This document shows positions 39,833 to 50,900 of a DNA stretch of 64,000 nucleotides, one piece after another. Position 1 is the first letter of the stretch. The number at the start of each line of letters is the position of its first letter. This DNA is from Ichthyocystis sparus (GTDB lineage Bacteria; Pseudomonadota; Gammaproteobacteria; Burkholderiales; 2013Ark19i), in NCBI RefSeq assembly GCF_900078755.1, contig NZ_FKIH01000013.1. One strand, written 5' to 3'. Both the position numbers and the translations under genes were made by a program. Below the pieces are notes generated by a model, which was not told the origin of the DNA, did no database searches, and saw nothing but the letters and a program-made list of their open reading frames with translations.

Positions 39833-40013
39833 TCCTGTTATCTCATTGACACTGAACTAAAAGGTTTGGCACAAACTACCGGTGGCGCGCAGTGTGACGC
39901 GTGTAGATATGGGCAAGTGATCATAAATTTCTTGAATAATATAGAGTAGAGAAGAAGTCACACATAACAAAAAAAACTTCTTTCCAATCTTTACAATAAT
40001 TATTAACTAGCAG

Positions 40014-40721
40014 TTAGCAAAAATATATCACTATTATTGATAATAAAGCAGCAACAACCATTGCTAACAAAGAAATATAAACTATAAGCCACACCAGAGT
40101 TTGTGAGTTATTACTGATAGGGGGACTGCAATCACCAGATAACGCCCCAATAGCACCTCGACAAATAAAACTATTATCAACATCATCATTCGGAGTCGCA
40201 GGAGAGCCGTCATCACCATACTGGTAACAAGATGTAGCAAAACGCAAATCATCGCCATATAACGCCTCAATAGCACCTCGACAAATAAATAACCAACTAT
40301 TATCAACATCACCATTCGGAATCACAGGAGAGCCGTCATCACCATACTGGTAACAAGATGGAACAAAATGTAAATCATCGCCATATTCTAAAGAATTACG
40401 TACCCCTTGAGTAACAGCACTAAGAGAACTTCTCTCACAATCATAGCAAACAGATGAAGATCTAGAACAAGATACGACAAAACCCATGAAGCAAGCAGAA
40501 TGTCCCGAGGTAATGTGGCTACGAAGTATACTAAACTCAACAAGCTCAGTAAGTACTTCAAGAGAAGTTATATCCTCCTCTTTCAGCCTCCCCGAACAAA
40601 CCATACACTGGCATAAAGAAACTAAAGAACTATCTCTATCAGAGCACGGCTCTACAGAAGAAGAACAGATGGATGAATCAGAATCACCAATACAGGAAAA
40701 CGTTGCTTCAACATTATCCAC
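40014..40721 (-). CDS. Membrane-anchored Cys/His protein with duplicated segment (235 aa)
   Basis: I do not recognise this family. GTG 40719-40721 has GGGAGG four bases upstream; a TTG at 40742 is the alternative. Order: Ser/Cys/Asp-rich N-terminus, then CQCMVCSGR ... SILRSHITSGH (a CxxC and an HxxxxH, 26 residues apart), then a Cys/Ser-rich part. A 40-residue segment (YGDDLHFVPSCYQYGDDGSP ... FICRGAIEAL) follows and is repeated once with few changes. The chain ends in one C-terminal hydrophobic helix (LIVYISLLAMVVAALLSIIV). The first half aligns with the protein at 42574. A tail-anchored protein with a zinc-finger-like head is the best description. Confidence 0.8.
   Translation of the reverse strand: MDNVEATFSCIGDSDSSICSSSVEPCSDRDSSLVSLCQCMVCSGRLKEEDITSLEVLTELVEFSILRSHITSGHSACFMGFVVSCSRSSSVCYDCERSSLSAVTQGVRNSLEYGDDLHFVPSCYQYGDDGSPVIPNGDVDNSWLFICRGAIEALYGDDLRFATSCYQYGDDGSPATPNDDVDNSFICRGAIGALSGDCSPPISNNSQTLVWLIVYISLLAMVVAALLSIIVIYFC
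40080..40400 (-). repeat. Internal tandem duplication of about 125 bp
   Basis: The segments 40130-40255 and 40256-40385 are nearly identical, for example ctcgacaaataaa, ggagagccgtcatcaccata and ctggtaacaagatg in both. They encode the two YGDD...CRGAI repeats. The second differs by a six-base deletion, keeping the frame. Confidence 0.85.
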
Positions 40722-42573
40722 GGATCCTCCCGAACACCACAAACCATCGATAAAAGGATCAGGTTAGCACAAATATCCGCACCTTACACATAACGGTTAA
40801 AGTTGGAATCTAGTGCAAACTTAATCTAATATGTAACAAGTTATTAAGATATCTGATAGATTATTCACATGTTACAAAACAATAAGTAACCACATGAACC
40901 AACATAAACAATTACTAAGCAACACGATACCATAAACACGTAGTAAACATAGATAGTAAAAGCGCTTACTTCCTATTATAGATATGTTTAACAGACAACA
41001 TGCCGATTAGTGAGTAGCAAAAAATATTCAAATTTAACAACGATGATAAGCAACTTAATTTTCCTTGGATTGAGCAAGCAAACGTAAATTTAATCACTGA
41101 TGATCATGAATTATTACTAATAAAATGCCACAATACCTATCCATGTTTTTAGGCATTAAATTGTATATGGTTCATTAATGTAATTTGCTTCAATAAATTA
41201 TAAAATGTCATATAATAGCGACAGTGCTTTTATTATAAGCTAAAATTAGTTGCATCTTTATCCATATAAAAAAATTATAATTACTTGGCATTACACAATA
41301 TGCATATCAACTACCAATTTTGATCTTGACAAGTACTGAATAATAACTTTAAACATAATGATATGCAGTACATTTCTATACATACTAGCTAATTGTAGAA
41401 AATATTAACAACAGTTAATGCTTGTAAATTATATTTAATATTCTTTGCAATAGATGTTATTAATAAATTAACTGCTTATAGTAGCAATAAAAACACATTA
41501 TGAAACATAATATTAGCATCAACTATACTCATCAAAAAAACGTGATCTTGGATAGTTAACCTATTCTTAATAGATTAGCATCTAATATTCACATTTACTT
41601 AAATACATATGATTATTTTTATAACCATATATTTTATTTTGATACTACTTTATATTAAGCACAACAACTCAATTGATTTCTTAATATTATACGGTTCGAT
41701 GTAATCAATAGTATACAAATATATTAAATAATAAACTGAACATAGAAAAGCGTTGATATTTAATAGTAATAAAAAGTACACTTTCACTGTATTTATAAAA
41801 AATACAGCTAACAATTTATCTACAATAGTATTGAGCGTACATGCAATTTCTATGCTACACAACTTGCATAGTTGATTTAAAAATAATACTTTTTATATAT
41901 TTTTATTAAATTACGAGCATAGATTAAAGTAGGTATAAGGAGATGGTGCCATTATTACTACAATTTCATACACATCAGATAAATATCCTATGTTATTAGT
42001 AAAATAAACCCAGCAATAATAATCATATAATATTGTAATAAATTTACACTTAAAAAATATTGTTTATGCATAGCATAGTAAATATGAGATGATAAATAAT
42101 AGCTATGAGTTCTCGTGTTACTGTTAGTTAATACCATATTGCCTTAGTCCATATAATTTAGTACATTGCGATATAAAATTTGTTACTACATGTACTAATT
42201 TGTTTCTCTGCAGGACGTAGATTGCAAGTAAATACGTAATATGGTTATTTTTATTAATTAAATACGTGGGAAGTTTGTAACACCAAATTACTTAGAACAT
42301 ATCATTCCTAGGTAAATTACTATTATGATTGATCTTAATGCGGTAAACTCTATGGGTTTTATCCTGGTTGTCATTTAATCAAGATAGTGCCTATCATTAA
42401 CATTACAATGTTGTGGGCATAGGTGTGGGTATCGTAGTAGTAAAAGGAGGTGTGCAACCTGCCAAAGTAAATATAAGTACTAGGTATGTTAAGCTTTACT
42501 ATATTCAAATGGGTGAGTATTAATTAGTACTCTTAATTAATTTGGCATATAAATATAACAAGGCGGTCATATT
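40722..42573. other. Long gene-free AT-rich spacer
   Basis: These 1.85 kb between two divergent genes hold no supportable gene. An exact Shine-Dalgarno-like aaaggaggtg at 42443-42452 has no usable start codon at the right distance. No remnant of the left-hand array was recognised. Confidence 0.55.
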
Positions 42574-43170
42574 GTGCTTGATAAAAATCATCGTGATGTG
42601 AGCACTTGTAGTACTGCAGCTAGACCAGCTTCTTCCTGTAGTAGTAGTAGTAGTAGTAGTATATCAACCTGCATTTTAAGTAACTTAGAAACTGATTTAT
42701 GTTGCTGCTGCTTCTGCCTTACTCGAGTCACGCTTAATTCAGGTAGATATGGGCTTGTAAATACAGTCAAAATTAAAGATGTTATGGAATGTATGTCTTC
42801 TCACATACAATCAAGACATGAAGAACTAGGTCATCTTGAATGTTCCGTAGGAGAGAAATTTGTTGTGTCGGTTGATGGTAAAATATTTGAATTATGTTCT
42901 TCCCTAGAAGAAGCTGTAAGAAAAAGTTCTGAAGTAAGTCATGGACGTGCAGAAATTACATTTTTGTCACACTGTCATACCGGACAACATGAAATTTATT
43001 CATTTGATAATGGCAATAATATCTGCCAAGATTGCATTAGAATAATAAAAACAGACATGCAACTTAGTGTTCCTATCGGTTGCAATATTCTTTTGTTGAT
43101 TTTATTACTACTACTAATCGCTTGCATTGCAGGGCTTCTGGCAATTTTTTATGGCCCCATAAAATGGTGA
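42574..43170 (+). CDS. Membrane-anchored Cys/His protein (198 aa)
   Basis: This is an unrecognised protein. GTG 42574 has AAGGCGG about ten bases upstream. Order: a Ser-rich N-terminus with a run of eight Ser (from a GTA/AGT microsatellite), a Cys cluster (DLCCCCFCLTRV), KDVMECMSSHIQSRHEE, a Glu/Ser/Cys-rich region with CHTGQHEIYSF and ICQDCIRII, then a C-terminal helix (CNILLLILLLLLIACIAGLL) ending YGPIKW. The CxxC and SHIxSxH spacing (28 residues) matches the divergent gene at 40014-40721 (26 residues). A zinc-binding head held at a membrane by a tail anchor is plausible. Confidence 0.82.
   Translation: MLDKNHRDVSTCSTAARPASSCSSSSSSSISTCILSNLETDLCCCCFCLTRVTLNSGRYGLVNTVKIKDVMECMSSHIQSRHEELGHLECSVGEKFVVSVDGKIFELCSSLEEAVRKSSEVSHGRAEITFLSHCHTGQHEIYSFDNGNNICQDCIRIIKTDMQLSVPIGCNILLLILLLLLIACIAGLLAIFYGPIKW
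42638..42661 (+). repeat. Trinucleotide microsatellite (gta)8
   Basis: Eight GTA units encode the Ser run near residue 22-29 of the overlapping gene. Length change would alter only the Ser count. Confidence 0.9.
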
Positions 43171-43778
43171 TAAAATTTGTATATAATCATGAGTATGGTT
43201 GGTGATGTTGTATGGTACAAAATTTCCCGCAGTAAAGAATAAGCGCTATTAATGCTAATTAATTCAACACATTCGTAACTATTAAAAATAACCATGCTAA
43301 TTAAAACAGTGGTGCATGTAATATTACTTTATCATAAAATACCAATAGAATAAAAAAATTAATATCTTAAAAAAATTCTATTAATACTATAAAGCAGGTA
43401 GCAATATAATCTTCTTTGAATTATTTCAATACTAATACCTGACAATAAACTATTTCCTAATAGAAATAAGCAATAATACATATTCATAATATTGAATAAC
43501 CTCAATAGTATTATTGTATACATTTAATGTAATTATTATTATGAAGATAATAATAAACTTATCTCTGCCTTTTAAAGTCATAAGCAGCGGTGTGCTCGGC
43601 CGTTGAAATTGTGGTTTATCAGACTTTATCAATATACGCTAGTAATCTAGATGGTAACTGTGTTTGGTTACAACCTACCCTGTCTGGAACGTGACTGTGT
43701 TTGCACAGTATAAATTAGTTAAAAATCAATGCTTATAAAACTACTACTCTAAAATCTATATCCACAAAGAGAATAATA
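43171..43778. other. Spacer without gene
   Basis: I see no gene or clear structure. It should hold the promoter of the 792-aa gene, but no convincing -35/-10 pair was found. Confidence 0.45.
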
Positions 43779-46157
43779 ATGGAAAGTTTATCTAAAAACT
43801 CGGTGTCAAATAGTACATCTAGCACTAGTAACGTAGATGTCAAAGCAGATGTCGGAAAATTGGGTAATAAGTCCATAGAAACATCTGAAAGTAATGGCAC
43901 CCATAGATCGAGAAATGACTCTCACAAGGATGTTAGTGGTGCGAGAAAAATGTCTATCAGCATAGACAATTCTCCCAATTTATCCAGCAAAGCTGCAATG
44001 GGTAATCATAGAGTAAATGTAAGCGAAGAAAAATCTCCTATGCCGGATAATGATGGTTTTATAACAGCCACAGCTATTAGAGTAGATGTTGAGGAAGATG
44101 GTGCCCATGAAAAAGGACGCCTATCAAGTGAAATACTGAATAAATTTGAAAATAAAGCACCACAGGAGAATAGTAAAACTTCTGGTACAGAGCCTGGGAA
44201 ATTGCCAAAAGAACTATTATCAATGTTCCAAGGACAAGAAACCACTACTGATGGTAATGCCAATTCTAAAACCACTGGCAAACTCTCAAAAGACTTGCTA
44301 AGCAAGTTCATAAATACAGGATCACAGGATAATAATAAAACTAGCAGTACAGAACCTGGAAAATTGCTAAAAGAACTGCTATCAATGTTCCAAAAACAAT
44401 CAACTGGCGGTGATGGTAATGCCAATTCCAAAACTACTGGCAAACTCTCAAAAGACTTGCTAAGCAAGTTCGTAAGTACAGGATCACAGGATAGTGGTAA
44501 AACTAGCGGTACAGAACCTGGAAAATTGCTAAAAGAACTATTATCAATCTTCCAAGGACAAGAAACCACTACTGATGGTAATGCCAATTCCAAAACTACT
44601 GGCAAACTCTCAAAAGCATTGCTAGATAAGTTTGGAAATACGAAACCACAGGAAAATAGCAAAACTGCTAATGCAGAACATGGAAAATTGCTAAAAGACC
44701 TGCTATCAATGTTCCAAAAACAATCAATTAGTGGTGATGGTAATGCTGATTCCAAAGATATTGGTAAACTTTCAAAGGCATTGCTAGATAAGTTCGGAAA
44801 TACAGGACTACAGGAGAATAATAAAGCTGCTAGTACAGAACCTGGTAAATTGCCAAAAGAACTACTTGCAAAAATGGAAAAAGAATCAGAAAGACTCGGG
44901 GGATTAGGGGGTAAAAGTCTACCAGCAGGATTAACAGTACCTCCTATGCCTACAAAACCAGCTACTGGGAATGCAGAGCCTGGGAAACTATCCAAAGAAC
45001 TCCTTGCAAAAATGCAAAAAGAATCAGAAAGACTCGGAGGATTGGGTGGTAAAAGGCTACCAGCGGGATTGACAGTACCTCCTATGCCTACAAAAACAGC
45101 TACTGGAAATGCAAAGACTGGAAAATTATCCAAAGAACTCCTTGCAAAAATGCAAAAAGAATCAGAAAGACTCGGGGGATTGGGTGGTACAAGAATTCAG
45201 GAAGGATCAACAAAGCCTACAACAAAAACACCAACAGACCATACTGACACTCAATTCCAAACAGGCCATGCTTTTTCACCGGTCACACAAGATGTACTAA
45301 ATACATCAGGCTCATCAGGCATCACTAGGAGTGCTGGAGACGTAGATATCGCTGATGGAGCTGTAGGTAACAACGGCACTGGCGGTATGGGTGGAGTCGG
45401 CGGTATGGGTGGAGTTGGTGGCATAGGTGGAGCTGGTGGTATGGGTGGGGCTGGTGGTATGGGTGGGGCTGGTGGTACTAGCAATGTTAACGTTACAGTC
45501 AATGTTCCTGGATCGGCAATACCAAGTACTGCCGTAAGTGGTGGAGCTAATACGACCGGAGATAACTCTTTCGAACGCCTTGATTTGTGGTTTGCAAGTG
45601 CACTGACCTTAGATTCGGGTTTCGGATTCCCCATCACAGGTGCCAATCAAAGAGAAATTGCGTTAATAATGAACACATTAACTAGATTAAGTGAATCTGA
45701 AGCAGGAAACAATATATTAGCTAACTATGCTGAAGCATATGGTACAGATCCAACATTTACTGTTTTCCCAAGCAAAACCCTAGAGCATCTTGGTATAAGA
45801 ACATCACCGGGAAGAAACGAAGTTAAAAGCTCATCAGGTGAAACTATGATTGTACACGCACCTATTGTGGATCCTACGGAAAATGTAACTAACCCCTTTA
45901 GTGCATCATCTTCACTTATATCAACAGTTACTGACGTAATGACTCAAAAAAAATCACCTACCTCTGCCTTAGTTAGGCAGTTAGCAACTGCAAGTCGTGG
46001 GGGTAATAGCTCATCAACAAAAGCATCAACTGTACAAAGGCAGAGGGATAGAGAAGTAGCAGATCTACATAAATACAATGTAAGAAATAATAGAGAAGAA
46101 TCTGAGGATGTAAGTATAGAAAAGGAAAACGCAAAAAGGAGACAAAGAGAAGTATAG
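43779..46157 (+). CDS. Repeat protein with Gly-rich tract and shared C-terminal domain (792 aa)
   Basis: This is an unrecognised protein. Order: Ser/Asn-rich N-terminus (1-110); about ten 27-residue repeats alternating GKLSKDLLSKFxNTGSQ and GKLLKELLSMFQKQ types (about 115-355); three longer repeats of GKLSKELLAKMQKESERLGG followed by GLTVPPMPTK (about 360-480). Next is a Gly/Met tract (GGMGGVGGMGGVGGIGGAGG, about 530-560), then a roughly 100-residue domain (FERLDLWFAS ... GETMIVHAPIVDP, 595-695), and a basic C-terminal tail. There is no signal peptide or membrane helix. The domain recurs in the next two genes. Each repeat predicts a short amphipathic helix, suggesting multivalent binding. Confidence 0.87.
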   Translation: MESLSKNSVSNSTSSTSNVDVKADVGKLGNKSIETSESNGTHRSRNDSHKDVSGARKMSISIDNSPNLSSKAAMGNHRVNVSEEKSPMPDNDGFITATAIRVDVEEDGAHEKGRLSSEILNKFENKAPQENSKTSGTEPGKLPKELLSMFQGQETTTDGNANSKTTGKLSKDLLSKFINTGSQDNNKTSSTEPGKLLKELLSMFQKQSTGGDGNANSKTTGKLSKDLLSKFVSTGSQDSGKTSGTEPGKLLKELLSIFQGQETTTDGNANSKTTGKLSKALLDKFGNTKPQENSKTANAEHGKLLKDLLSMFQKQSISGDGNADSKDIGKLSKALLDKFGNTGLQENNKAASTEPGKLPKELLAKMEKESERLGGLGGKSLPAGLTVPPMPTKPATGNAEPGKLSKELLAKMQKESERLGGLGGKRLPAGLTVPPMPTKTATGNAKTGKLSKELLAKMQKESERLGGLGGTRIQEGSTKPTTKTPTDHTDTQFQTGHAFSPVTQDVLNTSGSSGITRSAGDVDIADGAVGNNGTGGMGGVGGMGGVGGIGGAGGMGGAGGMGGAGGTSNVNVTVNVPGSAIPSTAVSGGANTTGDNSFERLDLWFASALTLDSGFGFPITGANQREIALIMNTLTRLSESEAGNNILANYAEAYGTDPTFTVFPSKTLEHLGIRTSPGRNEVKSSSGETMIVHAPIVDPTENVTNPFSASSSLISTVTDVMTQKKSPTSALVRQLATASRGGNSSSTKASTVQRQRDREVADLHKYNVRNNREESEDVSIEKENAKRRQREV
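44130..45195 (+). repeat. In-frame tandem repeats of 81/162 bp and about 138 bp
   Basis: About five 162-bp units (each two 81-bp halves) fill 44130-44860. They are followed by three units of about 138 bp to 45195. All are multiples of three. Neighbouring copies are nearly identical (for example gataagttcggaaatac and ggtaatgccaattc), implying recent expansion or homogenisation. Confidence 0.85.
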
Positions 46158-46543
46158 AGAAAAGTAATAGATAAAAATAACAATCATATAATAGAACTAT
46201 GATACCCTGAGCAATTAGCTACTATATTTTACTGTAGTACGTGTGTATTGTAATTTTGTCGTTAAAACAAAATAATGCACGCCGCCGGGTGGCGTTGTCA
46301 GAAATATGATGAATAGTATTTACTCTTCTACGTCTTCCCAATGAAAAAACAATCCGTACTACATACTGTTAAAAATGACTAATTACTAACAGATTATTGC
46401 TAATAGGATCTATAGAATAAGAGCTGTGGGATTACTCTTGTGCTGTGTATCGTGTGGCCGTTTCTCTTTCTTTACCCATTGTAACAAACGTGGTGTTAGT
46501 GGTAGTTTTGGTGTCATCAATCTAATTGGTAGGTATAGTGACT
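46158..46543. other. Spacer with one GC-rich hairpin
   Basis: There is no gene. A hairpin at 46279-46295 is the only structure noted; its high GC stands out against the surroundings. Confidence 0.5.
46279..46295 (+). terminator. Possible hairpin terminator after the 792-aa gene
   Basis: ACGCCGC, loop CGG, GTGGCGT form a seven-pair stem with one G-U pair, about 120 bases after the stop codon. It lacks a T-run, so it is a weak candidate. Confidence 0.3.
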
Positions 46544-47644
46544 GTGCATGTATCTAATACGCCCTCCCCTTCTATAACTACTGTAGAAGAACTGTCTCCA
46601 CTTACTGTTGGAGATCGCTCCGCTGTAGGTAGCGACCTCGAGCAAGATGAGGAATATGCACAAGCTACTAGAAGAAGTAGCACTAATTCAACACCAGATA
46701 TAGGTAGCGGGAGAACAAGCTTCTCTGGTCTACCTGAGATAAATCAGGATATGGGATCAGGTGATTTTATTGATGTTGGTGGTAATAGAGTCTACCGTAT
46801 CAACAGCCCAGAACTCCACTCTATGATTTCTGAAACAGATTGTTTGTATACCCACTCTCCAGCCCCATCCTTGAGCATTAACATATTTGCTCGCTCACCA
46901 AAAGAACTGGCCTCTATAATCGCAGGTATAGGAAAAACCTTCTCTGTTTTCTCTCCTGAGGATATAGAAAAAATGTTTGGTAACGGGGGCATAATATGCT
47001 CCAGATCAATTATCAAAGATCACGGAATCACGGTTCCTGATGAAGCAAGATGTATGTACATACATAAGAGTTCTACGTGTGAACCTATTATGTTGCAATT
47101 CATAGGAATAGATTTCCAAGGAACACCCACTTCTCCTGCAAAACAGAGAATGCCTACTTCATCCGTAAGAGCTGGACAAGAAAATAGAACCTCTCCTGGG
47201 AGTGAATCAGACCCAGGAGACATACTATCCGTTCTTAAAAAATTAATAAAATCAAAAACATCAAGTAGCCACAATGAATATCCAGAAAATGATGAAAGGT
47301 CGTATTATTCTCGTTTATCGCAAATTAGCAGTCCGGTTCTAAGAAGTAATATTGATAGTGAAGACGATAGTATGGAGCCAGATATTACTGAAGACATAAG
47401 TGAATTTGAGTTTAACGAAGATCCAGGACGCACTGAAAATGAAGTAGAAGAAGAAGAATCGGAAAGTGAAGGAAGCATAGAGATACCTAATGAACCTGTT
47501 AAAGTTAGAAAAAGAAAAACTATCGATGGTGATGATGATACAAATACTTCTACAGCCGTAGCATCAAAACAAAAATACGCAGGAAATATCGTAACTGTAG
47601 AGGCTCAAGTACACTCCGTTGCTGAAATAGATGAATTAGATTAG
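46544..47644 (+). CDS. Acidic protein with the shared domain (about 366 aa)
   Basis: This is an unrecognised protein. GTG 46544 is ten bases after GGTAGG; TTG 46526 and GTG 46538 are alternatives in the same frame. Order: a Ser/Thr/Glu-rich N-terminus; the shared domain at about residues 86-190 (PELHSMISETDCLYTHSP ... SPKELASIIAGIGKTFSVFS ... GGIICSRSIIKDHGITVP); a Ser-rich linker; an acidic stretch (ENEVEEEESESEGSIEI); and a short basic patch (KVRKRKTIDGDDD) that would pass as a nuclear-import-like signal. There is no signal peptide or membrane helix. It is flanked by the other two genes carrying the domain. Confidence 0.83.
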   Translation: MHVSNTPSPSITTVEELSPLTVGDRSAVGSDLEQDEEYAQATRRSSTNSTPDIGSGRTSFSGLPEINQDMGSGDFIDVGGNRVYRINSPELHSMISETDCLYTHSPAPSLSINIFARSPKELASIIAGIGKTFSVFSPEDIEKMFGNGGIICSRSIIKDHGITVPDEARCMYIHKSSTCEPIMLQFIGIDFQGTPTSPAKQRMPTSSVRAGQENRTSPGSESDPGDILSVLKKLIKSKTSSSHNEYPENDERSYYSRLSQISSPVLRSNIDSEDDSMEPDITEDISEFEFNEDPGRTENEVEEEESESEGSIEIPNEPVKVRKRKTIDGDDDTNTSTAVASKQKYAGNIVTVEAQVHSVAEIDELD

Positions 47645-47909
47645 TAGTAAGTGTAATCCATTAAATAAAAATTATAGTAGGGAATACGGCTATAATGATA
47701 TATGGATAATACAACCTGAAACCCGCTCTAATCATTGGTTTACAGGCCTAGGATGTTATTGCAATAGGCTGGTATCCAATATCATTATGCATATATTATT
47801 GGTATCATACTGACTTTCGTTTATGCGTTAGATTAATCCAGTAAATCAAAGATTAAGTATAAATAAAAATTGGATCGGTATAACCACATAATTAAAGGAC
47901 GCAGAGCCA

Positions 47910-50900
47910 ATGGAGCTTGGACGTGGAGTTGGCACTAATTTAGGTGACCCATACGACCTCCTCTCTACCACAGGTGAGGAGGAGGATGGTGATGAATCCA
48001 AGGAAGAAGAGGCAGGGGCAGAAGCAAATGCATCTGGTGGAGATGAACTCACCGAATTTGATTTTCAATATAGTGAGTGGTGGGATGATGAATTTGATAA
48101 CAGAAACAGCATTGAAAACCTTCATGCACTATTAGAGACAATAGAGAAAGACCTTGCATCAGCAGAACAAGCAGCTAATATCATTAAGGATATACAAAGT
48201 GATACTTCAGTAGAATCAAGATTAACATCGATATCAGATGATGTCAAAATACTAAAGGAAAAAATTTCCAAAGATATAGGTGCAAGGGTTTCTGCAGCTG
48301 ATGGAATAAGATTAGAAGCGGAAAAAAGAGTAAAAGAATCTGAGGAAATAATAAATGAAAATACTGGCAATCAAAAAAACAGATTGACAAAAGAATTAAA
48401 AGATAAAGTCAAACAATGTCGAAAAATAATGGGGGTAGAACTAGAAAGCAAAGAAGCTGAGATTAGGTCTAGGTATGCATCTCTTAGTGATGGTGATGAA
48501 GAATTGGAAAAAGAATTAGATCAGGTAAGAAGTGAAATACAAAAAGAACTATCTTCTAGGGAAAATTCATTAAAATCAAGGTGCTATTTGCAAATTAAGG
48601 TACTTGAGTCACGAGCAAAACAAGAAATTCTCCTAACACAAAAAGAAATATATGCCGAAGCAGGCGCAAAAACTAAATTACTGCTGGCGGGTATTAAACT
48701 AGACGGGGAAGATATAACCGAAATTTACAAAGATGAAGTAAAAACCGAACAAATTACAACATTGATTAAAGAAGAGTACAGGAGAAAATCTGATAAAGCA
48801 GTAGCAGAAAGTAGAGATATACTATTACAAGAGATGGCATCAATACTAGAAGAAGTAGAAAAAGAAGTAACAAAAGCTCGTGCAGAATCAAATGTCAGAC
48901 TAGCTGCAGAAGTAAATAAAATAAGAGAAAGAGAATTACTAAAAGAAGCTACGGAAAAACTGGAAGCTGATTCAAGAAAACAATTGAATTTATTAAAGGC
49001 AGAGTGTGAAACAAAACTCGCGCAAGAAGTTTCAGAATACAAAGAAGAACAAGAATGTAAAGCGCTAGAAATAAAAGAACTTATTACTGAAGGAACAAAA
49101 AATGAAATTACTGCGCTAAGAGCAAGTAAAGAAAAAGAGCTTAAAGCTGAGATAGACAGACTAGAAAAAAAATTAAGGGAAGATATTAGTCTTTACCAAG
49201 AAAAATTATCTAAAGAAATAAGAGAAGTTGAAAATGATACAGAAGAAAAATTAAGAATCGCAAAAGAAAAATGCAGGGGAAACTTTTTAGAAGAGTGTGA
49301 CAAAGTAGAAGAGACAGCACATAATGAACTATCTGCATTCACTTCTTCCGTAAAAGAATCTACAAACAAAAAAATTGCTGAACTTGAAGAAGAAGCTGTA
49401 CGTATAGTAGCTAGCAGGGAAGAAGAACTTGCAAAATTGCAAGAGGAATCACAAGACAGATTAACTGCTAGCGTTAAATTGCTAAAAGAAAAAGAAGAGA
49501 ACTTACTTCGAGAAGCTAAAGATAATTTAACAAGAGGTACTCAATCTCAAGTACAATCACTAAAAGAAGAATTATCTGTCAGACTTAATGCAGAATTAGA
49601 TAGATGCAGACTGGAGCAAGAGGAGTCAATACAAAAAGAAAGATTATTGTATGAAGAAAGAAAACAATCAGCTATAGCAGAGATTAGAGAGAAAGAACAA
49701 GTACTAGAAGCTGCCTCTGCTTCTAGTATAGAAAAATTTGAAGTTATGCTAAAAGAAATAGAAAGAGAAGAATCTAAAAAATTAGAAGCAGCTATTGCTG
49801 GTATAAAAGAAAATTGCCAAGAAAGAGTACAAGCAGCAAGAACATTATATGAAGAAAAAATTAATGAAGAGGAAGACAGAGTACGCTCACAAGAACTTGA
49901 AGAGCTTGACAGAATAAGATCGGAGTCTTTAGGTAGATTACAAGAAGCTATGACTGCAGCAATAGCAGAAGAGGAACATATTATTTATCAAGCAAGGGAA
50001 AAGCTAGAAGAAGAAAAAGAAAGAATTGGAGCTCAAACTCAGGAAGAAGTTAATGCATATGAAGCCAGACAAGAAAATATTTTAGAAGAGGCAAAAGCAG
50101 AATGTTCTGCAAATACACAAGAAAAAATTGACATCTTGCGCAGAGAACAAGAAGAACAACTGAATGCAGAAGTGTCAAGATTAGAGGAAGAACTAACTGC
50201 TAGTATAGCTAAATTAGAAGAAAGTTATGATAGAAAACTCGTTAATATTACTTCTCAAAAAGACATAGAAATGGAGAACAAAAAAGAGGAACTAGAAAGT
50301 GAGTTTCTCTTAGCATATAAAAGATGTAGTGAGGAAGAAGAAGAAAAATTCAAAGATAGAATGTCTGAAATTCGTTCTTCGTATGCTTCTAAAATAGAAG
50401 AAGCAAAAAATGATATGAAAGAACTGTTTGACGATGAAAAAGAAAAGTATAATAAAGAATTAAGAGAAAAAATTGCTGCTGTTCAAGAAGGATGTGCCCA
50501 AGAATTGGATGATGCCATAGAAGAAGCAGCTGAATGTGAAAGATTATCACTACAGAAAGAGTTAGCTAAATTAAGAGAAGAAAAAGAGAAATTACTTAGA
50601 GAAGAAAAGGAAAAATTAGATTCTGATATTAGCAGAGAGTTATTGGAATATAGACGGCAACAATTAGACATACTTAACTTGGAAGCGGTATCAAATTACA
50701 TACCGTTAGCTACAGCGCTTGCAGAACTTAGAAGAGAAGAGGAAGGAAACTCTAGCGAGTTGGAATCTATACTTAGAGGTGGAGTAATCAAAGACTTAAC
50801 AATTAGTGCACAAGATTCACTGATACCAAATGAAGATGATAACATATCACTTACAGATCTTGTATCATCCATAGATGCCGAATTATCAGAATCCGCAACG

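Noticed and set aside
41650..41862. Minus-strand frame of 70 codons in the 40.7-42.6 kb spacer
   Set aside because: Low-complexity AT-rich sequence with no ribosome site, no paralogue and no recognisable protein character.
42443..42452. Perfect Shine-Dalgarno-like aaaggaggtg
   Set aside because: No start codon lies 5-12 bases downstream; the nearest GTG is about one base away and opens only about 23 codons.
44006..45133. Long minus-strand open frame (375 codons) opposite the 792-aa gene
   Set aside because: It is antisense to in-frame repeats, whose composition suppresses stops on both strands; no ribosome site, and the plus frame carries the conserved domain.
44850..45195. LLAKMQKESERLGG repeats as WH2 actin-binding motifs
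   Set aside because: The LKK(V/T) element that defines WH2 is absent, so only a loose resemblance remains.
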